DNA of 38,824 nucleotides from Paraglaciecola marina (GTDB taxonomy: Bacteria > Pseudomonadota > Gammaproteobacteria > Enterobacterales > Alteromonadaceae): assembly GCF_004360155.1 (NCBI RefSeq), contig NZ_SAIS01000037.1, positions 1 through 38,824 on the forward strand. Reading direction: 5' to 3'. How positions within the stretch are numbered: position 1 is the first letter of the stretch; each line of letters starts with the position of its first letter. Shown piece after piece: positions 18,571-27,628 of the stretch. The translations under genes and the position numbers were made by a program. The notes under the pieces were generated by a model. That model worked only from the letters and a program-made list of their open reading frames with translations. It did not search any database and had not been told where the DNA came from.

Positions 18571-21075
18571 TTAGTAATACTTGTAATTTACACGTAAACC
18601 AATGGTACGAGGACGGTTAGTCGTTATACGTCTAATGTCATCTATGGTGTTAATGTATTTTTCTGCCAATTCATCAGTTAAGTTGTCAATATAAAGCTCA
18701 ACTCCCCACTCATCAAATTGAGCACCAAGTGAAGCGTTAACTAGCGTGTAATTATCTTGTTTTTCACGTGTTGCTGTATACATAGAGCTATAGCTATCAT
18801 CAGTATATTGCATAGTCACTTGCCCGTAAGCATCGACACTATCCACTGTCCAGTCGTATCGACCTCGTATACTGTAGTTAAGCTCTGGTGATAGCGCTAA
18901 TTGGCTACCTTCAGGTGCGAAGGTAAAATCAAGGCCACTGACTAGTTTAGTTACCTCTGAGTGGTTATTAGAAACCGCTGCAAATAACGTCAGGTTATCT
19001 GTAGCACTCCAAGCAACATCCATTTCAATACCCAAAATTTCGGCATCAGCCACGTTATCAGTAAATGTCAGCTGTAAAATGTTAACCGTATCTAAGATGG
19101 CAACTTGGATGTTATCCCAGAATATTTTATAAACCGCACCGTTGAAGGTTAGGTCTCCGTCAAGCAGTCTGGTTTTCCAACCAAGTTCAAAGTTGGTTAC
19201 CTCATCACTCTCGTAGGTAGCCGGTACAGAAAAGTCTTCAAACTCAGGTAGGTTGTTTGAGTTGATCGCATCACCAGATAATCTGTTGAAACCGCCAGCA
19301 CGATAGCCTTCTGACATAGTAGCGTAAATCAAGGTGTTCTTATCGTGTTGATAACCCAAGGTCAGCTTAGTGATGGTTCCATCTTGTTTAAGAGGAGAGA
19401 TATCAGCCAAACTAGTGTCGTAGTTACGGCCATAATCTGTGTAGTCTTCTGTTGCGCCCCAAGTGCTTGTATTTGCAAAACTTGAAGAACCTAAGAATGT
19501 AGCCTCCAGCTCATAGTAACGAGCTCCAAATGTAGCGGTTAACTTATCAGTAATGTCCCAAGCTAATTCACCAAAGATGGCCTTTTGTTTTTCATCACGG
19601 GTTAAATCATTGATAAAGGTTACACCTGGCTCTCTAAAATCTGGGTCATTAGCAGTTGAACCAACGATAGGTCTATTTTGGAAAAATCCTAAATCAGGAG
19701 CCGCTGCGTAATCATATTCACCGTCATGGGTAATGGTTTGGTCATCATAGAACAAGCCAACTACCGCTCTAACAGGTTTATCATAAGGAGTACTAAAGCG
19801 TAATTCATGGGTTAAACGTTCGTTTGTTACTTCACCAACAAAGCGCTTGCTAGGATCTAAACACTCTCTAACTGCAGTGTAATAAGTACAAGTGTAATAA
19901 TCAGAAGCAAACGCACCACTGTTATTGTAACCAATGTAATCAACCACTTGATATATATCACGGTCTAAGTAACCACCCGTGTAAACTATATCTAAAAATT
20001 CTAACCGTGCTTCTAGTGACCAAGACGTTAAATCAAAAGAGTCTTCAAGTACATCATCAGCGAAACGAGACACTTTTAGGTCGCCCAAAGTTGGGTCGTA
20101 ATCAAATACGCCATCCACGTCTAAATCTTGGTGAGTGTGCTGAATTAAGACACTAAAATCTTCACTAGGGTCCCATTTAACCCCAAGGCGAACACCCAGA
20201 TATTCACTATCGTTAAAATCTTTTTCGACGTATTCTTCATTGTCGATCTCTGTAAAAGTAGCATCAAGCCACTGGTCTTCTATACCCTGTGTCACGTCAC
20301 CATTATTAAAAAAATCTGGATTAGCGTTTTCGTTAATTGTTGGATCTAAGGTAAAGGTATCGTATACGTTATCAATGTAACCACCCTGCTTATCATTGTA
20401 AGCAGTGATACGTACAGCTAGCTCTTCTTCAATAATAGGAATGTTCACAAAACCTTCTAACGAGGTACTGTCATCACCCCCTTTGGTTTGTCCATAATCA
20501 ACTTCAAAACCTGCAGAAAATCCACTTGCGTCTGGTTTATTGGTAATGATACGTATCGCACCGGCCTGAGCACTCGCACCGAATAAAGTACCTTGAGGGC
20601 CAGCTAACACTTCTAAGCGCTCAACATCTGTCACGTATACATCTAAGTTACGACCAGTAGCACTGACTGGCTGTTCATCTAAATACAAACCAACGGTTGG
20701 AGCAGGTGTAAATTCAGTACCTGTAATACCGTTATGGCCTAAAGCAAGACCACGAATGTACACATCTGATTGACCTGGTCCTCGACCGCCTGCACTGGCA
20801 CTCGGTATCATTTCAATATAATCTTCAAACTTGGAGATATTGTTTTCTTCTAATGCTTTTGCACTTAGTGCCGACACGGAAATCGGTACCGTTTGAATGT
20901 TCTGTACTCGTCTTGAAGCAGTGACTTCGATTTGCTCGATGCGACTTTTCGATTGTGCTTCTGGTTCGGTTTGTTCAGTTGCTTCTACTTGTGCTAACGC
21001 TAAAGGCGCCTCTACAGCTGCTGCCATTGCAATACATACCGCACAGCTGATTTTCGTCTTTTTCAATAGTTTCAT
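18571..21075 (-). CDS. TonB-dependent outer-membrane receptor
   Basis: The protein has a signal peptide (MKLLKKTKISCAVCIAMAAA), a TonB-box-like IEQIEVTASRR, a plug domain (TVPISVSALSAKALEENNIS, then DVYIRGLALGHNG and GPQGTLFGASAQAGAIRIIT), and a long barrel ending in aromatic RVNYKYY. The frame also extends to a TTG at 21087, but ATG 21075 has GGAGA directly upstream and starts at the signal peptide, so 834 aa is preferred. It should import a bulky substrate through the outer membrane with TonB energy. Of the neighbours, the GMC, enolase-family and aldehyde dehydrogenase genes are plausible consumers of that substrate. The substrate class cannot be told from the sequence. Confidence 0.9.
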   Translation of the reverse strand: MKLLKKTKISCAVCIAMAAAVEAPLALAQVEATEQTEPEAQSKSRIEQIEVTASRRVQNIQTVPISVSALSAKALEENNISKFEDYIEMIPSASAGGRGPGQSDVYIRGLALGHNGITGTEFTPAPTVGLYLDEQPVSATGRNLDVYVTDVERLEVLAGPQGTLFGASAQAGAIRIITNKPDASGFSAGFEVDYGQTKGGDDSTSLEGFVNIPIIEEELAVRITAYNDKQGGYIDNVYDTFTLDPTINENANPDFFNNGDVTQGIEDQWLDATFTEIDNEEYVEKDFNDSEYLGVRLGVKWDPSEDFSVLIQHTHQDLDVDGVFDYDPTLGDLKVSRFADDVLEDSFDLTSWSLEARLEFLDIVYTGGYLDRDIYQVVDYIGYNNSGAFASDYYTCTYYTAVRECLDPSKRFVGEVTNERLTHELRFSTPYDKPVRAVVGLFYDDQTITHDGEYDYAAAPDLGFFQNRPIVGSTANDPDFREPGVTFINDLTRDEKQKAIFGELAWDITDKLTATFGARYYELEATFLGSSSFANTSTWGATEDYTDYGRNYDTSLADISPLKQDGTITKLTLGYQHDKNTLIYATMSEGYRAGGFNRLSGDAINSNNLPEFEDFSVPATYESDEVTNFELGWKTRLLDGDLTFNGAVYKIFWDNIQVAILDTVNILQLTFTDNVADAEILGIEMDVAWSATDNLTLFAAVSNNHSEVTKLVSGLDFTFAPEGSQLALSPELNYSIRGRYDWTVDSVDAYGQVTMQYTDDSYSSMYTATREKQDNYTLVNASLGAQFDEWGVELYIDNLTDELAEKYINTIDDIRRITTNRPRTIGLRVNYKYY

Positions 21076-21177
21076 ATATGTCTCCAAATTTTATTATAAT
21101 TTTATACACGTAAGTGGTTTGTTATTTTCTTTTTATAAACGGCTCCTTTGCATTGAACTCTGTGTCTTAACTCATTC

Positions 21178-21400
21178 TTAATTTCTAATATTTTGTGCCT
21201 TTCGATTTACCCAAGCATCACGACTTTCGACATCAATTGGCAGATACCAATCAACCCAAGCAAATTTCTTGGGTAGTGCTCTTATTTGAAGCCGCTTGTT
21301 TACACAAAAAGTGGGAAATAAACGCTCGATTTTTTACACCATACATCCAGCCGTGATACGGCGAAGCAGTAGGAGCTGAATTAAACGTTAGTTTGGACAT
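21178..21400 (-). pseudogene. possible small frameshifted gene remnant
   Basis: Between the TonB receptor and the GMC gene, the minus strand holds two overlapping protein-like frames. One starts with ATG at 21400 (MSKLTFNSAPTASPYHGWMY...) and stops at 21251 after 49 codons, with GAGG 11 nt upstream. The other is open from 21333 to a TAA at 21178-21180 and ends with LPKKFAWVDWYLPIDVESRD followed by AWVNRKAQNIRN. Both read like real protein, so one frameshifted gene is a reasonable reading. PYHGWMYG recalls the second half of a Rieske motif (CPYHGW), but the cysteine is a serine here and the first half is absent, so I do not assign a family. The rest of the 650-bp gap shows nothing clear. Confidence 0.35.
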
Positions 21401-21728
21401 AGCCCATTAAACCTCGGGTAAATTTCGTTTATTTGTTCACCAATCATAAGGTGAAGTCTAGTTAACGCACAATTGAGTATTATTTGACTATTCGTAAATA
21501 TTTTTCATTTGTTAGCTAAATAATATTTAGCTTCATGGTAACGACTAAGTTGCACATTTTAAGAGACGAACTCATTCAGATAGCTATATGTTTACTGTGT
21601 AAAGATGACGCAAGAAACACACTATTTTCATTATTCAAACAAGCAGAAAAGCCATCGAGAATTTTTATTCCTGAATATTACGTTTCTCAAGTTTGGTGTT
21701 GTTTAAAACACCAGTCACAATTTATAAG

Positions 21729-23342
21729 TTATGGGTGATCTTCAAGAATTAGATCAGCCGCTTTTTCAGCAACCATCATTACCGGGGCGTTAATATTACC
21801 TGATGTAATATTGGGAAAAATTGATGCATCAACAACACGTAGGCCCTTTACACCATGAACGTTTAAACGCTCATCTACTACGGCAGTTTGCTGGTCAGGG
21901 CCCATAGCACAACTACCACATAAGTGATAAATAGAGCCGCCTTCATCTCGAAAATATTGCAACATACTGGCTTCATCATCCACTGCTTTGCCAGGTGTTA
22001 TTTCTTCAGCCGTTACTGCTTTTAATGCAGGAGCTTGCATTAAACGACGGACCATTTTACTGCCCTGAAGTACCTCATTGACGTCTTTTTCAGTAGACAA
22101 ATAATTAGGCCGAATGAAAGGCTTATCGGCAGCGTTGGCAGAGCTAATTTCAACTGTGCCCTTACTACTGGGACGACATGAATTAAAAGCGACTAAAAAT
22201 CCAGAATAAGGATCAGGTGCCAATTTAGCGTTGGGGTCCGTAGGGATTTTGTAAGACATGGGGTTAAAATATAACTGGATATTCGGCAAGGCTTCGGTTT
22301 CGTGGCCCTTAACAAATCCCCCGCCTTGATTAACGCTAATACCTAACGGGCCTTTACGGGTAAACACATATTTTAATGCAGCTTTAGCCTGACCAAATAT
22401 AGAGCCTAAGTCATCATTAAGGGTTTTCTGATTGGCTTTATAAAAATAACTCACACACAGATGATCTTGTAAATTTTGACCCACTGCAGGTGAATGCGCC
22501 ACTACGGGTATATCATGCTTTGCAAGTAGCTCAGTATCTGCCACCCCAGAAAGTTGCAACAGTTTAGGTGAATCAACAGCGCCTGCTGCTAAAATTAGCT
22601 CTTTTTTAGCTTTAAAAGTTTGCGGCTCACCGGCAACACGGACTTCGACGCCATAAGCGCGCTTGTTTGCATCAAATAAGATTTTTTCTGCAACCGTGTG
22701 GCGGGAAATCGTTAAATTATCTCGCTCAAGTGCTGGCTTAAGGTAAGCAGAATTACTGGAGTGTCGAAAGCCTTTGTGAATATTGGCTTCGTAAATACCT
22801 ACGCCTTCAAACTCAGCACCATTAAAATCATCATTGCGTTTAAAACCAAGTTGCTCAGCTCCTTTGAGGTAATGGTCACAAAATGGATGAGCGCCGCTTT
22901 TCATTTGGGTAATACCAATTTTACCATCGGCAGAATGCTGAGGAGTATTTCCTAAGGGGTGTTGCTCTAGTTTTTTAAAGTAAGGCAACACGTCATTATA
23001 AGACCAACCTTGATTACCCGCTGCCGCCCAAGCATTAAAATCTGACGCCTGCCCCCGAACGTAAATCATGGCATTTATAGCACCAGAGCCACCTTGGCCT
23101 TTACCCCGAGGCGCATACATTTTACGGCCCGACATATTAGGCTCTGCTTCGGTGTAATACATGTAATTGTACTTTGGATGGTAATACGTTTTAGCAAATC
23201 CAACTGGGAGCTTAATCCATGGATAACGGTTTTCACCGCCCGCTTCGAGTAACAATACTGAATGCTCACCAGACGCACTTAATCTGTCGGCCAAGATACA
23301 GCCAGCGGAGCCAGCCCCCACTATTATAAAATCGTATTCCAT
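21729..23342 (-). CDS. GMC-family FAD-dependent alcohol/choline dehydrogenase
   Basis: The 537-residue protein starts with the FAD Rossmann motif DFIIVGAGSAGCILADRLS. It has GMC signature 1 (GGSGAINAMIYVRGQASDFN), signature 2 (GAVDSPKLLQLSGV) and the C-terminal catalytic region with YHLCGSCAMG (His) and ITSGNINAPVMMVAEKAAD (Asn). This is the choline/alcohol dehydrogenase branch (BetA-like). It oxidises a primary alcohol to an aldehyde with FAD. It is the last gene of the ALDH-dehydratase-GMC operon, 17 bp after the dehydratase gene. Together with the aldehyde dehydrogenase it can take an alcohol to the acid. Choline itself is possible but not shown. Confidence 0.9.
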   Translation of the reverse strand: MEYDFIIVGAGSAGCILADRLSASGEHSVLLLEAGGENRYPWIKLPVGFAKTYYHPKYNYMYYTEAEPNMSGRKMYAPRGKGQGGSGAINAMIYVRGQASDFNAWAAAGNQGWSYNDVLPYFKKLEQHPLGNTPQHSADGKIGITQMKSGAHPFCDHYLKGAEQLGFKRNDDFNGAEFEGVGIYEANIHKGFRHSSNSAYLKPALERDNLTISRHTVAEKILFDANKRAYGVEVRVAGEPQTFKAKKELILAAGAVDSPKLLQLSGVADTELLAKHDIPVVAHSPAVGQNLQDHLCVSYFYKANQKTLNDDLGSIFGQAKAALKYVFTRKGPLGISVNQGGGFVKGHETEALPNIQLYFNPMSYKIPTDPNAKLAPDPYSGFLVAFNSCRPSSKGTVEISSANAADKPFIRPNYLSTEKDVNEVLQGSKMVRRLMQAPALKAVTAEEITPGKAVDDEASMLQYFRDEGGSIYHLCGSCAMGPDQQTAVVDERLNVHGVKGLRVVDASIFPNITSGNINAPVMMVAEKAADLILEDHP

Positions 23343-23359
23343 CCTAGCTGAGCCCTTAC

Positions 23360-24583
23360 CTATCTTTTCCAGTCTTGATTAGACTGTTCTTTATAATCGT
23401 AGGGCTTAGCATCCATAGATAGATGCAGGGCTTTACCTTTGTATGGTGAGTGTTTTTTCACCACGTCCATATTCAATTCAATGCCTAAACCAGGTTTAGT
23501 AGATGGGGTGATATATCCGTCTTTCCATTCAATTTTTTCTTGTAGTACGTCAGCATGAAAGCCATCCCAGGTCATAATACTTTCTTGGATCAAGAAGTTA
23601 GGGGTAGCTGTAGCCAGTTGCACACTTGCAGCTGCACCAACTGGGCCGTTATATAAGTGCGGGGCTATTTGGGCGTAGTGAACTTCTGCAATACTGGCAA
23701 TTTTTTTAGCTTCTAAAATGCCACCCACTCGTCCTAAGTTCATTTGTAAAATAGCCGCAGAGCCATTTGCTAGTATATCGAAAAACTCATATTTTGTAGT
23801 CAAACGCTCACCAGTAGCAACGGGAATACTGGTATTCGCTGCCACTTCTGCCATAGCTTTGGCTTGCCCAGGAGGTACGGGTTCTTCAAACCATAAAGGG
23901 TCAAAGGGTTCTAAGCGTTTTGCTAGGCGAATGGCCCCTGCTGGAGTCATTTGCCCATGGGTTCCCATGAGCAGGTCGCACTTATTACCTACAGTTTCGC
24001 GAATACGCTGACAAAAAGTGGCGGCTTTATCCATTGCTTCAAGTGATAGTTGATGACCACAGTAATTTCCATAGGGGCCAACAGGGTCAAATTTTAACGC
24101 CGTAAAACCTTGTTCCATATTTTTCTGGGCGCACTCAACTGCCAGTTCTAAGTTATCGTAATCGTAATCGCCGGCACTGTTCTCTGGATACAAATAAGTG
24201 TAAGTACGCAATTTGTCGTGAACCTTGCCGCCTATCAATTCATAAACCGGCTTGTTAGCAGCTTTACCAATAATGTCCCAACAGGCCATCTCTAAACCAC
24301 TGACAATACCCATCATGCTTAAGTCTGGGCGTTGCGTAAATCCGCTGGAATAGGTTGCTCTAAAAAATCGCTCAACATGATGTGGATCATATCCTTTCAA
24401 GTATCTGTCAAACACATCTTCAATAGCATGTGTCATCACATCAGGATGAAATGTTGCAGCGTAAACTTCACCAATCCCTTCAATACCGCAATCGGTTTTT
24501 ATGGATACAAAAATCCAGTACATACCTCCAACATGGGGGGGAGGCGTGGCGACAACATACGATTCACAAGAAACAACTTTCAT
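23360..24583 (-). CDS. enolase-superfamily acid-sugar dehydratase (mandelate racemase group)
   Basis: The 407-residue protein has the enolase-superfamily capping domain and barrel. The metal ligands are Asp203 (CDLLMGTHGQ), Glu233 (WFEEP) and Glu259 (GER). Other catalytic candidates are Lys164 (ALKFDP), His209 and His309 (APHLYNGP). This places it in the mandelate racemase/galactonate dehydratase group, where most members dehydrate sugar acids to 2-keto-3-deoxy acids. Length and motif spacing are like DgoD. It has a good RBS (AAAGGG). It sits 91 bp after the aldehyde dehydrogenase and 17 bp before the GMC gene, so the pathway probably processes a sugar acid. The exact substrate is unknown. 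Confidence 0.88.
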   Translation of the reverse strand: MKVVSCESYVVATPPPHVGGMYWIFVSIKTDCGIEGIGEVYAATFHPDVMTHAIEDVFDRYLKGYDPHHVERFFRATYSSGFTQRPDLSMMGIVSGLEMACWDIIGKAANKPVYELIGGKVHDKLRTYTYLYPENSAGDYDYDNLELAVECAQKNMEQGFTALKFDPVGPYGNYCGHQLSLEAMDKAATFCQRIRETVGNKCDLLMGTHGQMTPAGAIRLAKRLEPFDPLWFEEPVPPGQAKAMAEVAANTSIPVATGERLTTKYEFFDILANGSAAILQMNLGRVGGILEAKKIASIAEVHYAQIAPHLYNGPVGAAASVQLATATPNFLIQESIMTWDGFHADVLQEKIEWKDGYITPSTKPGLGIELNMDVVKKHSPYKGKALHLSMDAKPYDYKEQSNQDWKR

Positions 24584-24674
24584 GGATTACCCTTTCTAAC
24601 CAAGGCTCAAATACTGGCCTTAAAATTTTTTATAGCAGCCAATATTGGGTGCTCAATTAATTCTCAGTTAACTA

Positions 24675-26099
24675 CTAGTATTTAAGCACTACTAATCGAG
24701 TTTGCGTGTATTCAAGCATGCCATGCTTACCATCATCACCACCTAAACCAGAACGTTTCCAACCAGCGTGGTAGCCTTGATATGGATCAGAAGGAGTACG
24801 GTTGATATACACTTCACCGGCTTCCATTTCGTTAGCCACTTTCATGGCTGTTCGGTAATTTTCAGTATAGATAACAGAGGCCAAACCAAACTGATGATCA
24901 TTAGCGAGCGCTAGGGCTTCATCAATTTCTTTATACTTAAGAACAGGTAAAACTGGGCCAAAAATTTCTTCTTGGACAATTTCCATATCTTGACGACAAT
25001 TAGTCAGTAAAGTCGCAGGGTAGAAGAAGCCTTTCTCTTCTGGAATAAACCCACCTAGCTCTAGCGTAGCGCCATCGTCAATGGCTCGTTCCACCATTTG
25101 ATGTATATTCAAGCGGGCATTTTCATTCACTAATGGCCCCATAAAATCTGGGTTTTGAGTACGGTTGCCATAAGGCTTGTTTTTCATATTTTTGTTGAGT
25201 AGTGCAACAAAAGTATCGTAAACATCTTCATGCACATATACTCGCTCAACGGCAGTACAAAGTTGCCCACAGTTGCTAGTTTTAGAGCCGATTATCTCTT
25301 GTGCCGCTTTTTCTAGATCAGCGTCGGGCTCAACTATGGCCGGTGTTTTTCCACCTAATTCTAATGAAGACTTGGCGATATTAACCTGTGAATATTCTAA
25401 TACTTTACGACCTGCGCCTACACTTCCCGTTAAGGTAATCATGCCCACCTTAGGGTGTGTACAAATAAGTTCAGCAGTGGGGTGAGTCATAGCGACTACG
25501 TTTACTACCCCTTTAGGAATGCCTGCTGCTTTTATGGCTTTGGCAATAGCAAAAGCAGAACAAGGGGTATTATTACTGGGGCGGATTACCATGGTATTAC
25601 CAGTAATCAAGGCCGGAGCAAGTTTACGTAACAAGGTGTATACAGGGAAATTAAAGGGCACCAAAGCAACCACAACACCAATAGGCTCACGTTGTAATAA
25701 CAGGTTTTCGTTAGGCGTATCACTAGGGATAATCTCGCCTTCGATACGGCGGGCCCATTCTGCGTGATAACGCGTAATTTCAGAAGCGTACACCGCCTCA
25801 TTGGTGGCGTCGTCTAAACTCTTACCTGATTCTTCAGCTAATGCGTCACCAATCTCATGCTTATGCTCTAGTAAGGCATCTGCTAACTTCTGTAAATACA
25901 CACCACGTTCAATACTAGTGAGTTTACGCCACTCTTTTTGAGCCTGAGTTGCACAGTCAATCGCGTAAGTAGCTTCTTCTGCACTTGCCGCTGGCACCTG
26001 AGCAATTAGCTCTTCAGTTGCGGGGTCATATACGTCTATTAATGAATTCTGTGATGAACCTACAAATTCATTATTGATAAAGTTTTTTTCAATTCTCAT
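24675..26099 (-). CDS. NAD(P)-dependent aldehyde dehydrogenase, AldA-like
   Basis: The 474-residue protein follows the E. coli AldA (lactaldehyde/glycolaldehyde dehydrogenase) pattern over its length, including EWARRIEGEIIPSD and the C-terminal GYHAGWKRSGLGGDDGKHG. Catalytic residues are present: Asn150 (PFNFP), Glu247 (LELGGK) and Cys281 (GQLC). The usual cofactor motif KPSE reads RPSN, an unusual change at the site that binds the cofactor ribose or phosphate. It is the first gene of the operon and is divergent from the IclR regulator. It would oxidise a small hydroxy-aldehyde, perhaps the product of the GMC enzyme. Confidence 0.9.
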   Translation of the reverse strand: MRIEKNFINNEFVGSSQNSLIDVYDPATEELIAQVPAASAEEATYAIDCATQAQKEWRKLTSIERGVYLQKLADALLEHKHEIGDALAEESGKSLDDATNEAVYASEITRYHAEWARRIEGEIIPSDTPNENLLLQREPIGVVVALVPFNFPVYTLLRKLAPALITGNTMVIRPSNNTPCSAFAIAKAIKAAGIPKGVVNVVAMTHPTAELICTHPKVGMITLTGSVGAGRKVLEYSQVNIAKSSLELGGKTPAIVEPDADLEKAAQEIIGSKTSNCGQLCTAVERVYVHEDVYDTFVALLNKNMKNKPYGNRTQNPDFMGPLVNENARLNIHQMVERAIDDGATLELGGFIPEEKGFFYPATLLTNCRQDMEIVQEEIFGPVLPVLKYKEIDEALALANDHQFGLASVIYTENYRTAMKVANEMEAGEVYINRTPSDPYQGYHAGWKRSGLGGDDGKHGMLEYTQTRLVVLKY

Positions 26100-26503
26100 T
26101 ATGCGGACCTTGGGTCATAGTTAACTTATTGTAGACTCGGCTAAAAAACCAAGTCAAATCTTTATTATATTTAAAATATAAATTCCATATATGAAATCAT
26201 TAAGACAGAAAAAGGCAGTTATTTTCACCATTAATGAGTGCAATTGTTTAGCTTGCTGATGGGAAAAGCCTTTAAATTCAGGCTTAATTCTGGAAATACC
26301 ACGTTTATTGTAGGGCGAAAACACATCTAAATAATGTGTCATAAAAATCTAAAAATCACATTGATATCTGCTCAATGGAGATGACAAAACCAATCAAAAA
26401 TTGAGAATAAAATTAAGATGTTTACGTATTGTTTGCTCTCTAGCCTTGATGGCCCAGATACCGTAAACTAACTTTTTTATATATAGAATAATATTGGTCA
26501 TAT
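26100..26503. promoter_or_regulatory. divergent control region between the ALDH operon and the IclR gene
   Basis: This 404-bp AT-rich stretch lies between two divergent genes. I see no supported coding frame in it. It should hold promoters for both sides. Two copies of a short palindromic element occur at its ends and are listed separately. Confidence 0.55.
26183..26196. promoter_or_regulatory. candidate IclR operator, copy upstream of the ALDH operon
   Basis: TTCCATATATGAAA is a near-perfect palindrome (one mismatch) 84 bp upstream of the aldehyde dehydrogenase start. Its reverse complement shares TCATATATGGA exactly with the site at the IclR start. Role inferred from symmetry, repetition and position. 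Confidence 0.45.
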
Positions 26504-26508
26504 ATGGA
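26498..26508. promoter_or_regulatory. candidate IclR operator overlapping the iclR-type gene start
   Basis: TCATATATGGA spans the ATG of the IclR-family gene and matches the element upstream of the ALDH operon base for base. It would allow autorepression. Part of the match is forced by the start codon, so confidence is limited. Confidence 0.4.
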
Positions 26509-27268
26509 GTCTGTAAGAACAAAATCCAAAGCTCCGGCAGTTGATGCCTCAGTTTTGATGTTAAATTTGATAGCCAGATCAAATTATCCGCTAACTTTGT
26601 CAGAAATTTGTTCACAAATTGGCCTCCCACCAGCAAGTGGGCACAGAATTATCAATGCTTTACTTGAGCATCAAATGGTGGCGCTCGATCCTAACCGCAA
26701 AAAAGCGTACTGCATCGGCTCAAAGATTTTTCAAATCGCATCTACTATTTATAACAAACAAAGCATCATTCCTTTCTTTTATCCAGTGGCTGAAATTCTT
26801 AAAAATGAGATCCACAAATCTATATTTTTATATGCGCCTGTGGGCAATAAGGTGGTAGCTGTAGCTAAAGTAGAATTTTCTGTGGCTGGCCTTTTAACCT
26901 TTCAATTAGGGCAAACTATGCCTTTGCATTGCTCAGCGTCGGGCATCGCCATTTTGTCTATGCTGTCAGATGAATTTAAAACCGACTACATCAAAGCTGA
27001 AGAAAAAAGTGATCCTAATATTACCTACAGCCTTGATGAAATTAATGACGACTTGTCCAGAGCAAAACGTTTAGGGTATGCAGTCACACAAAAGGAAAAT
27101 GGTAATCACTTTAGCAGCATTGCCGCTCCGGTTCTTAATCTACGTAATGAACCTATTGCAGCCATAAGTGCGGTAATTAATGGAGAATTTCTAAGTAAAC
27201 AAAGTGCACGGCATTATTCAAAAAACCTAGTACAAGCCGCCCGCCAATTATCTGCGCATATTATTTAA
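26504..27268 (+). CDS. IclR-family transcriptional regulator
   Basis: The 254-residue protein has an N-terminal winged helix (VLMLNLIARSNYPLTLSEIC, then LPPASGHRIINALLEHQMVA) and the C-terminal IclR effector domain with LGQTMPLHCSASGIAIL and the late ENGNHFSSIAAPVLN motif. IclR proteins control catabolic operons in response to a small acid or aromatic ligand. It is divergent from the aldehyde dehydrogenase-dehydratase-GMC operon, which is its probable target. No strong RBS is visible before the ATG. Confidence 0.88.
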   Translation: MESVRTKSKAPAVDASVLMLNLIARSNYPLTLSEICSQIGLPPASGHRIINALLEHQMVALDPNRKKAYCIGSKIFQIASTIYNKQSIIPFFYPVAEILKNEIHKSIFLYAPVGNKVVAVAKVEFSVAGLLTFQLGQTMPLHCSASGIAILSMLSDEFKTDYIKAEEKSDPNITYSLDEINDDLSRAKRLGYAVTQKENGNHFSSIAAPVLNLRNEPIAAISAVINGEFLSKQSARHYSKNLVQAARQLSAHII

Positions 27269-27291
27269 CTCACCGCAATGAGCCATATTAT

Positions 27292-27321
27292 AGAAATTCT
27301 AATTGGTTAGAATTTCTAACC
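27292..27321. promoter_or_regulatory. overlapping palindrome cluster
   Basis: AGAAATTCTAA and TTAGAATTTCT form a perfect 11-bp inverted repeat with a 4-nt loop. The overlapping 17-mer GGTTAGAATTTCTAACC is itself a perfect palindrome around one base. A third half-site, ATAATTCTAA, follows at once. There is no T-run, so a protein-binding cluster is more likely than a terminator. It lies 24 bp after the IclR gene and about 310 bp before the dehydrogenase gene. The rest of the 360-bp gap (27269-27628) shows no gene. Confidence 0.5.
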
Positions 27322-27628
27322 ATAATTCTAAAATATATCATTTTTAAGAAAGTCATTTTTATATAACTATCCGCCTTACTGCAGCTAATGCACTCTAATT
27401 TAGAGAGGCTAATAGCGTGTCATGTCAGCCAGTAGTCAGCTGAACACGGCTTCAGTATATGAGCGTATCAGGTATTAAGCCGATTAAATGTCTGATGCTC
27501 ACATAACAATTAGGCAACACTAATACATATGCAATCTATGTTTTGAAAAGCGCATAGATGGTTAACATTCACTTCCTGAACTCACTGAAATTGATGTTAA
27601 GTGGTTCAAATGTACAAAAGGTAAAGTT

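Noticed and set aside
21535-21738. 67-codon plus-strand frame just before the end of the GMC gene
   Set aside because: No ribosome site is visible, it overlaps the 3' end of the GMC gene, and the protein has no recognisable features.
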